The notes under the pieces were generated by a model. That model did not search any database and was not told the origin of the DNA. It saw only the letters and a list, made by a program, of their open reading frames with translations. Of a stretch of DNA of 64,000 nucleotides, positions 26,359 to 35,709 are shown piece after piece. The stretch lies in assembly GCA_038893495.1 (NCBI GenBank), contig JAWARJ010000001.1, positions 434,001-498,000 on the forward strand, given 5' to 3'. The stretch is from Thermoproteus sp. (GTDB lineage: Archaea > Thermoproteota > Thermoprotei > Thermoproteales > Thermoproteaceae). The position numbers were made by a program, and so were the translations under genes. The stretch's first letter is position 1. Each line of letters begins with the position of its first letter.

Positions 26359-27489
26359 CTATATCTTCAACAGGCCTAAGTACATCAAGGCCGAGGCAAT
26401 TGCCAGCGCGCCCGAGAGGAGCCAAAGGCCTTCGTAGCCTCCGGCCGACAGCACATATGCCGCGACGATCGGCGCGACGACCCCCGAGGACTGCCAGAAC
26501 AGGTTGGCCATGCCGGCCGCAGAGCCGGCCTTGCCGCGCCCCGCCAGCGATACGGCGGTGGAGTTAGCCGGCGTTATGACGAACCTCACGAAGCCCATAA
26601 GGGCCGCGTTTAGGAACAGAAGGGCTCCCCTGGCGGCGCCCAGAAGGGCCGTCAAGAGGCCGTAGGCCGCCTCAAAGACGACGAGAGTCCTCTTCACGCC
26701 GATCTTCTTCATGAACGTCCCGGCTATTACCGTCGAGGGGATGCCGGCGAGGGCTAGAAGCGAATAGGCGAAGCCCGCCTCGTAGTCGCCGAGCCCCGCC
26801 TCCAAGAAGTACCTATAGGCGTATAGGGTGACGGCCCAATAGGAGAGGAAGAACAGAAAGCCGGCGGCGCTCACGGTGAGGACGTTTGGGTCCTTCAAGA
26901 CGCCTAGCTCAAGCCCGGCGGAGCCGCGGGGAGGGGCCTCCTTGGCCCTCCGTAGGGCGAGGTAGGAGGCCGACAGGGCCGCCGAGGCCGCCGCGATGAT
27001 GTAGTAGGGGGCGCGCCAGCCCAGACTCGCGCTCAGGGCTGGGAGCGCCGCGCCGGCGATTACAATCGAGAGAGGCCAGGCGAGGCTGTAGTAGCCCATG
27101 GCCGTGGGGAGCTCGTCCCGGCCGAATTCGGAGGCCATAAGCTTCACGGTGGCGGGATATATCCAGCCCGCGGAGAGGCCCATGAAGAGGCTCGCCGCGT
27201 ACTCCACGGCCATGTCGTCGGCCAGGCCGGAGGCCAGCGACGAGAGGGCGAGGCCCAATAGGGCCGGCGACAGGATCAGACGGGGGTCGACTCTATCTGA
27301 GAGTAGCCCCGAGGGTAGCTGGACGGCCACATAGCCCGCGAAGAAGGCAGAGAAGACTATGCTGTCTTGGACCACAGTGGGCCTCAGGGAGGAATAGGCC
27401 GAGACTACGCTCCAGGCGAGGCGCGAGAAAAAGCTCATGAAGAAAGAGGCCGAGGCGACGGCCACCACGAGCAACTTTCTCGCGTCCAT
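26359..27489 (-). CDS. MFS transporter (376 aa) lying between the halves of tRNA-Met
   Basis: This is a twelve-helix major facilitator starting at the ATG 27489 (MDARKLLVVAVASASF), about 22 bp after TTATAAG on the minus strand. The open frame extends upstream to 27642, but that part overlaps the tRNA-Met 3' half and reads unlike protein. The loop 2-3 motif is GLLSDRVDPRLIL and loop 8-9 has MKKIGVKRTLVVFE. It resembles the nitrate/sugar-phosphate-type MFS by general pattern only, and the substrate is unknown. It fills the whole space between the two tRNA-Met half genes, on the opposite strand. Confidence 0.82.
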   Translation of the reverse strand: MDARKLLVVAVASASFFMSFFSRLAWSVVSAYSSLRPTVVQDSIVFSAFFAGYVAVQLPSGLLSDRVDPRLILSPALLGLALSSLASGLADDMAVEYAASLFMGLSAGWIYPATVKLMASEFGRDELPTAMGYYSLAWPLSIVIAGAALPALSASLGWRAPYYIIAAASAALSASYLALRRAKEAPPRGSAGLELGVLKDPNVLTVSAAGFLFFLSYWAVTLYAYRYFLEAGLGDYEAGFAYSLLALAGIPSTVIAGTFMKKIGVKRTLVVFEAAYGLLTALLGAARGALLFLNAALMGFVRFVITPANSTAVSLAGRGKAGSAAGMANLFWQSSGVVAPIVAAYVLSAGGYEGLWLLSGALAIASALMYLGLLKI

Positions 27490-27566
27490 GCCCCCAGGCC
27501 CTCGGCCTCTTATAAGCTTTGGCCCTATGGAGGAAAGCTTATAAACTAGCGAGCAGACATATGACG

Positions 27567-27657
27567 CCCCCAGCGCCGCGGATCCCCGCGTAAGGCTCAT
27601 AAAGGGCTCCCGGCCCGAGTAGCCGGGAGGACCCGGGTTCAAATCCCGGCCCCCGCA
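27567..27657 (+). tRNA. Split tRNA-Met(CAT), 3' half with leader and a 20-nt canonical intron
   Basis: The leader begins CCCCCAGCGCC (27567-27577), pairing with the 5'-half trailer. The exon starts at 27594: GG (30-31), then CTCATA with anticodon CAT at 27598-27600. A 20-nt insertion at about 27602-27621 follows, a canonical 37/38 intron. Then come G, CCGGG, AGGAC, T arm CCGGG-TTCAAAT-CCCGG, acceptor CCCCCGC and A27657. The joint folds as a bulge-helix-bulge: 5' GCGC[CC/A]GGGG against 3' CCCCGCGT[AA/G]. GCTTATAAAC (27537-27546) is centred 26 bp before the leader. Elongator Met is likelier than Ile2 because of the intron. Confidence 0.9.
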
Positions 27658-27721
27658 TAGACCTTTCGGTGTTACACGTGAAAACCAAGGAAGTGCAGGT
27701 CGGGCGGCTGAGAACCTATGG

Positions 27722-29104
27722 TTATGTACAGCTAAAGAGCTGGCTATTCCAGCTTGTGTTCCATATGGCGCCGCCGTCGTAGAGAGTAGCTGTTGAGGGC
27801 AGGCTGGCGTTGTATTCGTATACTTGGTAGTGACGTGGCGGGTAGGGCCAGAATATGAGCCAGTAGATGTCGCTACCCCAAGTCTCGCAGGTGTATTTAA
27901 GAAAGTCGGTCTCGCCGTCGTATATATACGCCGAGGAGCCGACGGGCAGTATTATAGACTGCGGCGTCGACGTACCCCGCGGCACCGCCATGGGCATCAC
28001 GGCACTGGCGTTGAGGTAACTAGCCGTCTGACCGGCTACTCGCCCGTTGGGCGTAAAGGTCCAGGTGATGTCATAAGTTGGATATCCCAATGGCGGGGCC
28101 GCAACGCCACCGCCGGACCTGACCTTTACGGTTAAATTACCTAGATAGCTCCACCAATAGCCCGCGATCGTCAAATATCCGTAGGGCGGGGGGCCGCAGG
28201 AAGGTGCGTCTAGCGGATAGTAGTTTCCGTTTGTGGCGTAGCATTCGTAGGACGAGTAGGCGTCTTGGTGCGTCTGCATTTGTACAATATAGCCGCCGTA
28301 ATTAATCAAGGTTTGTGATGGGGCATAGCCGAGGTAGTTGTACGCCCATGCGGGAGTCCAGAGAACGCCGTTCATAGTGCCCGCCAAGTTGCCATTCACC
28401 TCAAAGCAGTAGTCGACGGTGAAGACGCCGTAGTCGTCACTTGCGCTCTGAGGGCCGAACCAGTACAGGTAGTAGCTCCTACTGGAGTTCTCCAACTGTT
28501 GCGCGGCGACGAGACACACGTCGTCGCTCCATTCCGCCGCGCCGAGCCACGCCGCAAGCCTCTGTAGTGCCCCCTCTTTGTTCGTCTGTGCTATCATTAA
28601 GATGTGTCCCATGGGGGCGACCACAACGTAGTGGAGGCCCCTATTGTTCGGCACTATTGGTATCGCCACGGGCTTCGCGCCGTTGGCCGTTGCCCATGTG
28701 TCTGCCAGTAGGAGTTCGAGCCTAAGGGCTTCGCTGGAGTTCTCCGTTGTGAATATGGCGAATATGTGTCTATCCATTAGAGGCCTTATGTGCTCTACAG
28801 CCAACGTGGCGTTGCTGTTGTTGAGCAGATAGTCCCAATCGATAAACACAATTGAGTTATTCTGTAGATACGGCAACGAGGAGGCCGACACAGGCCTGGC
28901 GTCTGGAAACAGTGCGGTCACGCTTTCCACAAAAGGCAGAGGACCGACCACCACAACAGACACGCCGATAGGCACGGAGGGAGGCGGCACGACGGGCGTT
29001 GAGGAACTCCCCATAGGCTGCACCGGCCTAGCCAAAAAGCGAAACGCAAGCGCCAAGACCACGACGGCGACCAAAACCACAACCACCACGTACCTCGAGC
29101 CCAT
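27722..29104 (-). CDS. Large secreted or surface-anchored hypothetical protein (460 aa)
   Basis: The N-terminus is a hydrophobic signal anchor (residues 5-24) followed by a Pro/Ser-rich linker. The rest is extracellular in composition: many Asn-x-Ser/Thr sites, Tyr, Trp and six or more Cys (DYCFEVNG, YECYATNG, APSCGPPPYG, KYTCETWG, LFSCT). It lacks recognisable enzymatic motifs. A similar protein is encoded just upstream on the same strand, and together they may build a surface structure or process polymers outside the cell. Confidence 0.7.
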   Translation of the reverse strand: MGSRYVVVVVLVAVVVLALAFRFLARPVQPMGSSSTPVVPPPSVPIGVSVVVVGPLPFVESVTALFPDARPVSASSLPYLQNNSIVFIDWDYLLNNSNATLAVEHIRPLMDRHIFAIFTTENSSEALRLELLLADTWATANGAKPVAIPIVPNNRGLHYVVVAPMGHILMIAQTNKEGALQRLAAWLGAAEWSDDVCLVAAQQLENSSRSYYLYWFGPQSASDDYGVFTVDYCFEVNGNLAGTMNGVLWTPAWAYNYLGYAPSQTLINYGGYIVQMQTHQDAYSSYECYATNGNYYPLDAPSCGPPPYGYLTIAGYWWSYLGNLTVKVRSGGGVAAPPLGYPTYDITWTFTPNGRVAGQTASYLNASAVMPMAVPRGTSTPQSIILPVGSSAYIYDGETDFLKYTCETWGSDIYWLIFWPYPPRHYQVYEYNASLPSTATLYDGGAIWNTSWNSQLFSCT

Positions 29105-29341
29105 TAAGAAGATGTCCCCCGCCCTTATTTAAACGAGTTTGCCGTCCGAGGCGAGATATCGCCGTCAGCTCCGCCGTCCACATAACTGGCGGGCTCGATG
29201 GGGCCCATGGCGGCAGTTCGAGCATATGCAAAACGGCTCTACGGGGCAATAGAACGTCTGGATAGCGCGAACTCGCTATTGATAGGAGGGATCGATATTT
29301 CAAAATATGTAAATTGCGCCTCGAAATGGCCTAGGAGCACT

Positions 29342-31177
29342 TTAGGGGAAGGGGTACGTGTTTAGGCTGGAGAGCTGTCCGTCTACGTATTGGCAGGATA
29401 TGGGGTAGACGTTTAGAAGGCCGCTGTTCTGCATCTGCGATATGGAGCCGACAGCCGCCAAGTAGTAGTTGGGCTGCAACGTGGCGCCGCTGGCGCCCCA
29501 GACGGTATTTGCTGGGGGCCACGAGGTGCCGACGCCTGAGGAGCCCCATATGTTGTAGCCTTGGGAGGCACAGTAGGCAGTGTTGTTGCTTATGGAGTAG
29601 TAGAGCGGCCAAGAGCCGGGATTAGAGGGGTTGGGCCCCATTTCGAACCCCACGGCGAAGTTCGTGTTGTAGTTGAAGAAGGAAGAAGACGTGTCGTCAG
29701 TCTCGAAGGCCATAGAGGGATAGAGGACTACGGGTAGGTTATAGCCGAGTGCCGCCGCGCCGACAGAACCCATCGTGTCGTTCACACCCGATAGAGGTAC
29801 ATATACCAGCACGTTGCTAGCCATATCGATCGCAATCACACCCCAGACAGGTTTTTGGGTGGACGTACCGAGGCCCACGTATACGCTCTGCGTGAAGCCG
29901 GCGCCGGGCGTTACTGTCATCTCGCTGCTGTTGCTGAGAGATTCGGCCACTGTAGCCATCTTGTAGTTAGCGCCGCCTATGTGGCCGTCTATATATATGT
30001 AGGAGTTGGGAGATGTCTGGCTTATCGATATGCAGAACTCGGCGCCTAAGCCGAGCCAGTCGGCGGGAGAGGCCAGAGGCGTATAGCCGCCCCAGAGCAC
30101 TACAGAGCCGGGGCCGAAAGGAGTAAGCCAGTATTGGTCGACAAACCACACGTTGTATATCAGCGCGGGCGGCCATATCTGGGCCGCGCCTTGTGCTAAT
30201 ACGGCTACTGGGCGCAAGCCGTAGTCGTAGCCTCCTTGCCATACCGACAGCGGCACTGCGGCGTAGTGGTTGTAGGGCACGGCTAAATTACTGCCGTTTA
30301 CGGGGTAGGCCCAGCCGCATATCTCGTCAGTGCTATTGACCTTCGCAAACGCTGACAGGGCCCACGTCTTGGCGGGAGGCCACTGAGAAAGGATAGGAGG
30401 ACTCCAGTAGTAATTAGAGCTCTTGGGGTAGGAGCCCAGTACCGGCCAGCTCATACAGGCATCGGGTATATACGTCTCGTTGGCTGACGTCAACGTGTTG
30501 TTATATATTAAGGGAGGACTGTGGAGGTAGTGTCCTAGTTCTATTAGGGCCGCGCCTATGTCTCTAATGAGCGAGTCGAAGTATTGGGCTACTTGTTCTG
30601 GCGTCTCGAAGAGGTGCCATTGGAGTAGCTCCGACACTGCGGTGCCCGTGGCGTTTAGCTCTCTCGTGTAGTTGCCTCTTATGAGGGCCGGCGGCACTTC
30701 GACCCAAGTGCCGTTGACCAACAGCTCGACGACTTGCGTCCTAGCCTCAATAGTCACGTTACAGAGGCCGGGAGGCCATATCGGAGTCTCGTTGCGGTAT
30801 GGGAAGTAGAGCATCCACACGTTCATAGAGGCCGACGTGCTGTCGTTCCCGAAGGACACAGTGAGGCTGGCGACATGCCAAGCCAGCCTCCTCGGCGCAG
30901 AGCGAGCCACCTCGCCAAGAGGCCCCACGACAGTGTAGTTCTTGGGCAACCTATAGGTATAGACGAGAGTCAAAGTCTTCGTACAGGGGATCTTGGGTAT
31001 CTGTATCACACCATGGACTGGAGGCGGGCCTAAGTAATTAAAGTCCCAGTTGACGTACTGGTTGACATTCTGTTGGGCTGTGTTTTGGGCTGTGGGGGCC
31101 GGCTTGTAGAGAAGGGCGGCGGCTATAGCCGCGGCGAGGACAGCCGCCACGAGGACGGGCCATTTGTTACTCCACAC
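29342..31177 (-). CDS. Large secreted hypothetical protein (611 aa)
   Basis: The start has a signal-anchor helix (VLVAAVLAAAIAAALLY, residues 8-24) and a short Gln/Asn linker. The mature part is rich in Trp, Tyr, Asn and Ser with many N-glycosylation sequons and several Cys. Repeated aromatic-Pro phrases (WPPAL, WPPAK, SWPPA) occur, as in beta-rich surface proteins. No peptidase or glycosidase motif was found. It lies 237 bp upstream of a protein of similar style. That gap holds a 55-codon plus-strand frame (29198-29365) of doubtful significance. Confidence 0.7.
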   Translation of the reverse strand: MWSNKWPVLVAAVLAAAIAAALLYKPAPTAQNTAQQNVNQYVNWDFNYLGPPPVHGVIQIPKIPCTKTLTLVYTYRLPKNYTVVGPLGEVARSAPRRLAWHVASLTVSFGNDSTSASMNVWMLYFPYRNETPIWPPGLCNVTIEARTQVVELLVNGTWVEVPPALIRGNYTRELNATGTAVSELLQWHLFETPEQVAQYFDSLIRDIGAALIELGHYLHSPPLIYNNTLTSANETYIPDACMSWPVLGSYPKSSNYYWSPPILSQWPPAKTWALSAFAKVNSTDEICGWAYPVNGSNLAVPYNHYAAVPLSVWQGGYDYGLRPVAVLAQGAAQIWPPALIYNVWFVDQYWLTPFGPGSVVLWGGYTPLASPADWLGLGAEFCISISQTSPNSYIYIDGHIGGANYKMATVAESLSNSSEMTVTPGAGFTQSVYVGLGTSTQKPVWGVIAIDMASNVLVYVPLSGVNDTMGSVGAAALGYNLPVVLYPSMAFETDDTSSSFFNYNTNFAVGFEMGPNPSNPGSWPLYYSISNNTAYCASQGYNIWGSSGVGTSWPPANTVWGASGATLQPNYYLAAVGSISQMQNSGLLNVYPISCQYVDGQLSSLNTYPFP

Positions 31178-31221
31178 ATATCGAAGAAAGGCCTATATAT
31201 TATGCCTTTTGCCGGCGTCCG

Positions 31222-32136
31222 TCAGGGCACGCGGGGGTAGCCGAACTTCCTTAGGGTATCGGGGACGTTTACGACTAGGGCCACGGCGCCTATGGCCACT
31301 TCGTCGTCGCCGAACTTCGCCTTCTCTATCGCCGGGGGAGTTAGCGGTGTGTATTTCCTCAATCTGTCCTCTACGGCCTTGAATACGTCCCAGTGGTTTA
31401 ACGCTATGGAGCCGCCGACCACTAGCACTTCGGGGTCGTAGGCGGCGATAAGAGTCGCTATGCCCGCCGCGTTGACTTCGACCCAATAGTCTATAAAGGC
31501 CTGTGCGGCCCTGTCGCCTTCCCTATATAGGCGGAAGACCTCCTCGGACGTCTTCACGTCGGGCGGCTTGAAGCCGGCCTTCTCGGCGAATATCTTGAAG
31601 TGTCTAGGTATGTTGGCCCCGCTGGCGAGGCCCTCCCAATGGCCTACGCCCCCGCATCCGCACCTCACGTCGCTCTTTATGTCGATCACCGCGTGGCCCA
31701 GCTCGTGGGCGTTGCCCTCCTTGCCCAAAAGCAGATGGCCGTTCACGACGGCGCCTACGCCCAAGCCGGTCGATAGGGTGAGGTAGGCTATATTGTCGAC
31801 GCCCCACCCCCCGAAGGTGTACTCGCCCCATACGGCCGCGACGCAGTCGTTGGCGACTGCTACGGGCTTCCCGAACCTCTTGAGGGGCTCGACCAGAGGG
31901 AACTGCCGCGAGGGGGAGTTGGGGGCGTTGGTGACCCAGCCCTTCCTGACGTCGAGAGGCCCTATGGAGCCCACGCCCACCGCCTCGAACTGCCAGTCGG
32001 CGACGGCCTCCGATATCTCGGCGACCGGGTTGGGCCCTGTCCTCACTTTGACTCTCTTGTGTACCTTCCCCGACTCGTCCACAAGGAGCGCTCTGGTCCA
32101 TGTCGCGCCTACATCGATGCCTAAATATAGCGCCAT
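31222..32136 (-). CDS. ROK-family sugar kinase (hexokinase/glucokinase)
   Basis: From the ATG at 32136 the protein has 304 residues. The phosphate-1 motif GIDVGATWT opens it. Then come VANDCVAAVWGE with the catalytic Asp, the ELGHAVID motif with the zinc His, and the zinc loop CGCGGVGHWEGLASG. The standard third Cys of that loop is His here. VLVVGGSIA is the adenosine motif. Thermoproteus is known to use a broad-specificity ATP hexokinase of this family for the first step of glycolysis. An upstream start at 32157 would add seven residues. Confidence 0.88.
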   Translation of the reverse strand: MALYLGIDVGATWTRALLVDESGKVHKRVKVRTGPNPVAEISEAVADWQFEAVGVGSIGPLDVRKGWVTNAPNSPSRQFPLVEPLKRFGKPVAVANDCVAAVWGEYTFGGWGVDNIAYLTLSTGLGVGAVVNGHLLLGKEGNAHELGHAVIDIKSDVRCGCGGVGHWEGLASGANIPRHFKIFAEKAGFKPPDVKTSEEVFRLYREGDRAAQAFIDYWVEVNAAGIATLIAAYDPEVLVVGGSIALNHWDVFKAVEDRLRKYTPLTPPAIEKAKFGDDEVAIGAVALVVNVPDTLRKFGYPRVP

Positions 32137-32254
32137 GGGCCTATCGCAACTGCCCAAATATAAAGAGTTCGCTGGGGGCTATATATATAGATCTATATGT
32201 TATCTATATATATTAAAATGAGTAAAACTTTAAAGATTGTGAGAAGAAAAGTAC

Positions 32255-33538
32255 ATGTCTAATATAAGCGGGGCCTATACTGCCAACGCTTTTCTTGAAA
32301 ACACTATGGCTGTAATCAAGCGGGCTATAGAGCTTGGAGGGCTTCCGCACGAACTCTACGTAGCGCTGTCGAGGCCGAAGCGCATCTTGATAGTCAACAT
32401 CCCCGTAAGGATGGACGACGGCACTATACAGTACTTCGAGGGCTATAGGGTTCAGCATAATGATGCTCTTGGTCCTTTTAAGGGTGGGATTCGTTTTCAT
32501 GGGGAGGTGTCTTTGGCTGACGATATTGCTCTTGCTACTCTTATGACGCTTAAGAATAGCCTTGCGGGGATTCCCTATGGCGGCGCTAAGGGGGCTGTTA
32601 GGGTCGACCCTAAGAGGCTTTCGGCTAGAGAGCTTGAGGAGCTGTCGAGGGGATATGTGAGGGCTGTGGCGCCGCTTATTGGAGATGAGTTGGACATACC
32701 GGCGCCAGATGTGGGGACAGACTCCAGGGTCATGGCCTGGATGGTAGATGAATACTCCAAAATAGCCGGCAGAAACGTCCCCGGAGTCTTCACAGCAAAA
32801 CCCCCAGAGCTATGGGGAAATCCGGTGAGGGAGTACGCGACGGGCTTTGGCGTGGCGGTCATGGCCAGGGAGATGGCCAAGAGGCTTTGGGGCGGGCTGG
32901 AGGGGAGGACTGTGGCTGTGCAGGGGGCGGGCAACACAGGCGCGTGGGCCGCCTATTGGCTTGAGAATATGGGCGCCAAGGTGATAGCCATCTCCGACAG
33001 CAAGGGCACTGTGATAAACAAGTCCGGGATCCCCGCCGACAGGATAATGAAGATATATTGGGGCAAGAAGGAGGGGAGGGGAAGCACGGTTTTGGAGCTA
33101 GAAGGCGAGAAGAACAAAGACGGAGCCGCCGCGCTCTACGTCGACGCCGATATCCTCGTCCCGGCCGCTCTTGAGAATGCTATTAATGAGGAAAATGTGG
33201 GGCTTGTTAGGGCTAAGCTTATAGTGGAGGGGGCTAATGGGCCCACTACGCCTGAGGCGGAGGCTGAGCTCTACAAGAGAGGCGTTGTGGTGGTGCCTGA
33301 CGTCCTCGCCAACGCCGGCGGCGTAGTGATGTCGTATTTAGAGTGGGTGGAGAACCTCCAGTGGTACTTCTGGGACGAAGAGGAGACCCGCACGAGACTC
33401 GAAAGGATAATGACAGAAAACTTCAAGAGAGTATACCAAAAGTGGATACAAGAAAAAGGATGGACCATGAGAGACGCGGCTGTAGTTGTGTCTCTAGAGA
33501 GGATCTATAAGGCCATGAAGGCGAGAGGCTGGATTTAA
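32255..33538 (+). CDS. gdhA: Glutamate dehydrogenase
   Basis: This 427-residue hexameric-type enzyme interconverts glutamate and 2-oxoglutarate plus ammonia with NAD(P). The substrate region [13 protein letters not shown], catalytic Lys112 in [22 protein letters not shown] and the Rossmann motif [12 protein letters not shown] are intact. The start is leaderless behind AAAACTTTAAAG. Codon use is patchy: about 32447-32700 and 33170-33260 favour T-ending codons, 32740-32815 favours A/C, and the remainder is G/C-ending. This hints at recombination between gene copies or foreign DNA. Confidence 0.95.
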   Translation: MSNISGAYTANAFLENTMAVIKRAIELGGLPHELYVALSRPKRILIVNIPVRMDDGTIQYFEGYRVQHNDALGPFKGGIRFHGEVSLADDIALATLMTLKNSLAGIPYGGAKGAVRVDPKRLSARELEELSRGYVRAVAPLIGDELDIPAPDVGTDSRVMAWMVDEYSKIAGRNVPGVFTAKPPELWGNPVREYATGFGVAVMAREMAKRLWGGLEGRTVAVQGAGNTGAWAAYWLENMGAKVIAISDSKGTVINKSGIPADRIMKIYWGKKEGRGSTVLELEGEKNKDGAAALYVDADILVPAALENAINEENVGLVRAKLIVEGANGPTTPEAEAELYKRGVVVVPDVLANAGGVVMSYLEWVENLQWYFWDEEETRTRLERIMTENFKRVYQKWIQEKGWTMRDAAVVVSLERIYKAMKARGWI

Positions 33539-33843
33539 GGCCTCCTCCCGGCGCGCGTCTCCAGCTCTTTTTTGAGGATTTGCGGGAGGTCCTCCAGCAA
33601 CCCCTCCAGCACGGCGTTCACGTCGTCGGGCATGCGCTCTAGCGCCACCCCCTTGCAGTCGACATAGGCCCACTTGACCTCTATCGAGGTCTCGTCGCCC
33701 TTATGTCTCCTCGATATGAAGCCTACGAGCCAGTCCTCGCCCAGTCTTATCGCCACGGCGTCCGGTCTCCGTAGGGAGCCGAAAAGGCCGAGGGCGGCCT
33801 TCTTGGCGGCCTTTATGGCGTCCTCGTCGTTCACGCAGGGCAT
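33535..33843 (-). CDS. Hypothetical protein (102 aa)
   Basis: The likely start is the ATG at 33843 ([10 protein letters not shown]). The longer upstream frame overlaps the glycosyltransferase gene and looks non-coding. The small alpha/beta protein has a charged Lys-rich first helix ([14 protein letters not shown]) and strands [16 protein letters not shown] and [11 protein letters not shown]. No family is recognised. It follows the glycosyltransferase gene by 20 bp, so co-transcription is likely. Confidence 0.6.
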   Translation of the reverse strand: MPCVNDEDAIKAAKKAALGLFGSLRRPDAVAIRLGEDWLVGFISRRHKGDETSIEVKWAYVDCKGVALERMPDDVNAVLEGLLEDLPQILKKELETRAGRRP

Positions 33844-33863
33844 ATATGTGCCTTCCCTCGGCT

Positions 33864-35012
33864 TTATATCGTTTTCAACCTCTCCACGTCGTCGCGGCAG
33901 TAGGTCCGCCCCCTCCACTTCACGCACCGCGCGAAGGCCGAGGCCCAGACGGCCAGCGGTATGACGAAATTGCCCAAGGCCCAAGTGGCGAGCACCTCCG
34001 CCGCTCCGGTCTTGATGCCCGCGCGCGCCTCCACGCCTCTGGCCCTGACGAAGTCCTTGGCCAGATTTATGAGGGGTATGGCGAAGCCCACCGCAAGGAG
34101 GGGCCGACCTGCGGCGAGTCCCGCGATCGGGGCTAAGAGGCCGAAGGCGAAGTTGAGGGTGTATATGGCGAGGCCTACGAGCCACCCTTCCCGCGCGTAC
34201 CATTTGACCATCAATATCTGCCTCACGGCCCATTTGAACATATCGCCCCATCTGCACTCAAGGTCGGGCGTCGGGGCCACTGAGGAGCGGGAGAACCATA
34301 TCCGGCCTCCTAGCCCCTTCACCGCGCTGTAGGTGGCGTAGTCGTCGCTTATATAACGCGGTAGCCGCTCGGCGACCCTCCCCCTCTCCACAACTTCCCT
34401 CCTTAAGGCCGTGGAGCCGCCCCAGAGGAAGCGGGACCGTGGGTCTTGCATTGCGGCGAAGGCGGTATTGCTCACTGCGGCTCTGGCCCTAGTGCAGAGG
34501 CTGGAGCCTAGATACCACCTATAGGTCGTGGCGGCTTCGTAGCGGGAGAGGGGGGCCGTGAGGCCCTCCAGCCACTTGGGGCCTGGCCTTATGTCGTCGT
34601 CGGCGAAGACTATACAGTCGCCTTTAGCTTCGGCCAGAGCTCTGGCTAGCGCCCAGCTCTTCCCGGGCACCGCCGGGTTGGGGCCGGCCACCAACACCTC
34701 TCCGTACTTAGCCGCTATGCCCGCAGCCGGATCGCTGGGCTCGTCAACCACGAAGATGTATCTGACCTTGGCGTCGACCTTCTGGCTGGTTATGGCGGCT
34801 AGGTTCTCCTCGAGCCCCGGCGGCGTCCCCCTAAGAGGCACGATTACGTCTATCTCCCTACATTTCTGTTGGAAATACTCACCGGCGGACCAAAATCTCG
34901 CCTCTCTGTAGAGGCCGGCGGCGGCGAGGCCGGCGAACACCAACGATATGGCGGCCACGACGAGCTCGACCAACACGCCGAGAGCTCGGCGCCTCTTTTT
35001 AAGCGTTGCCAT
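33864..35012 (-). CDS. Family 2 (GT-A) membrane glycosyltransferase
   Basis: From the ATG at 35012 the protein has 382 residues. One N-terminal helix is followed by a GT2 domain: IDVIVPLRG, the nucleotide Asp in VVDEPSD, the DxD-like FADDDIRPG, the acceptor Asp in RYISDDYATYSAV and a product motif RQILMVKW. Three to four C-terminal helices complete it. This is the pattern of ceramide-glucosyltransferase/HpnI-like enzymes that glycosylate membrane lipids. The acceptor here is unknown; archaeal lipids are plausible. Confidence 0.82.
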   Translation of the reverse strand: MATLKKRRRALGVLVELVVAAISLVFAGLAAAGLYREARFWSAGEYFQQKCREIDVIVPLRGTPPGLEENLAAITSQKVDAKVRYIFVVDEPSDPAAGIAAKYGEVLVAGPNPAVPGKSWALARALAEAKGDCIVFADDDIRPGPKWLEGLTAPLSRYEAATTYRWYLGSSLCTRARAAVSNTAFAAMQDPRSRFLWGGSTALRREVVERGRVAERLPRYISDDYATYSAVKGLGGRIWFSRSSVAPTPDLECRWGDMFKWAVRQILMVKWYAREGWLVGLAIYTLNFAFGLLAPIAGLAAGRPLLAVGFAIPLINLAKDFVRARGVEARAGIKTGAAEVLATWALGNFVIPLAVWASAFARCVKWRGRTYCRDDVERLKTI

Positions 35013-35178
35013 CCGCCACGCCCTGGGGCGCGAGATTCTCCGCACGATGGAGCGGCCGGCCCGCGCCGACTATTGGGGACATGCCTCCGATTTATATGGA
35101 CTATGTTTACTGTAGTTAAGACTGGGCACTATCCCTTTTTTGAGGAATGGGGGTTTATAACCCGGCGCGCCCCTCTTC

Positions 35179-35679
35179 ATGGAGGGCGTCAAGGAGTTCG
35201 ACCTGACCTACGAACAACTTTTCAGTGCCCCAGACAAGGAGGGCTCTATAGTCTCTGTGCGCGTCCACAAGAAGGTGAAGTCGGTCTTGGAGGAGCTCGC
35301 AAGGCGGGAGGGGCTAGACGGCGTGTCGGAGCTCGTGAGGTACTTAATAGCGGGCTACCTCATGGGCAAATACAACATAGTCAAGCCCGAGCGGCGCGTC
35401 GTGGTGGAGCCCATAGTCCTCAACATAAATGTGGCCAAGGGGGCCCCCCGCATGGACGACCTAGACGCGGAGTTGGCCATACAGGAGGTCGAGAGGATAG
35501 TGCAAGACGCGGAGGACTACTTGAAGAAGCTCTCCATGGGCCTAGTGATGAAGAACCCGGAGTATATCTCCAAGCTAAATAGGCAGTTGGTCAAAGCCGC
35601 CAAGACCGCCAGGAGGATGGGCCTCGACGAAGTCTACACGAAGATCTTGAAGTTGAAGTCGCAGTTGATGGTCCTGTAA
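35179..35679 (+). CDS. Ribbon-helix-helix-like protein (166 aa)
   Basis: Residues 23-62 fit a ribbon-helix-helix domain (IVSVRVHKKVKSVLEELARR, then GVSELVRYLIAGYLMGKY). A linker and a C-terminal helical pair (about 95-165) follow. It is probably a DNA-binding dimer. The start is leaderless behind GGGTTTATAACC. A small helical protein gene follows 30 bp downstream. Confidence 0.6.
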   Translation: MEGVKEFDLTYEQLFSAPDKEGSIVSVRVHKKVKSVLEELARREGLDGVSELVRYLIAGYLMGKYNIVKPERRVVVEPIVLNINVAKGAPRMDDLDAELAIQEVERIVQDAEDYLKKLSMGLVMKNPEYISKLNRQLVKAAKTARRMGLDEVYTKILKLKSQLMVL

Positions 35680-35709
35680 AATTTATTAGGACGGCCGTTC
35701 GCCGGGTCT

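Noticed and set aside
27490-27642. Longer N-terminus for the MFS gene at 26359-27489
   Set aside because: It would run through the tRNA-Met 3' half and its promoter. A TATA box fits the ATG at 27489.
33844-34257. N-terminal extension of the 102-residue protein gene on the minus strand
   Set aside because: The extension overlaps the glycosyltransferase gene in another frame and is Arg/Pro/Gly-rich, the usual look of a GC-rich shadow frame.
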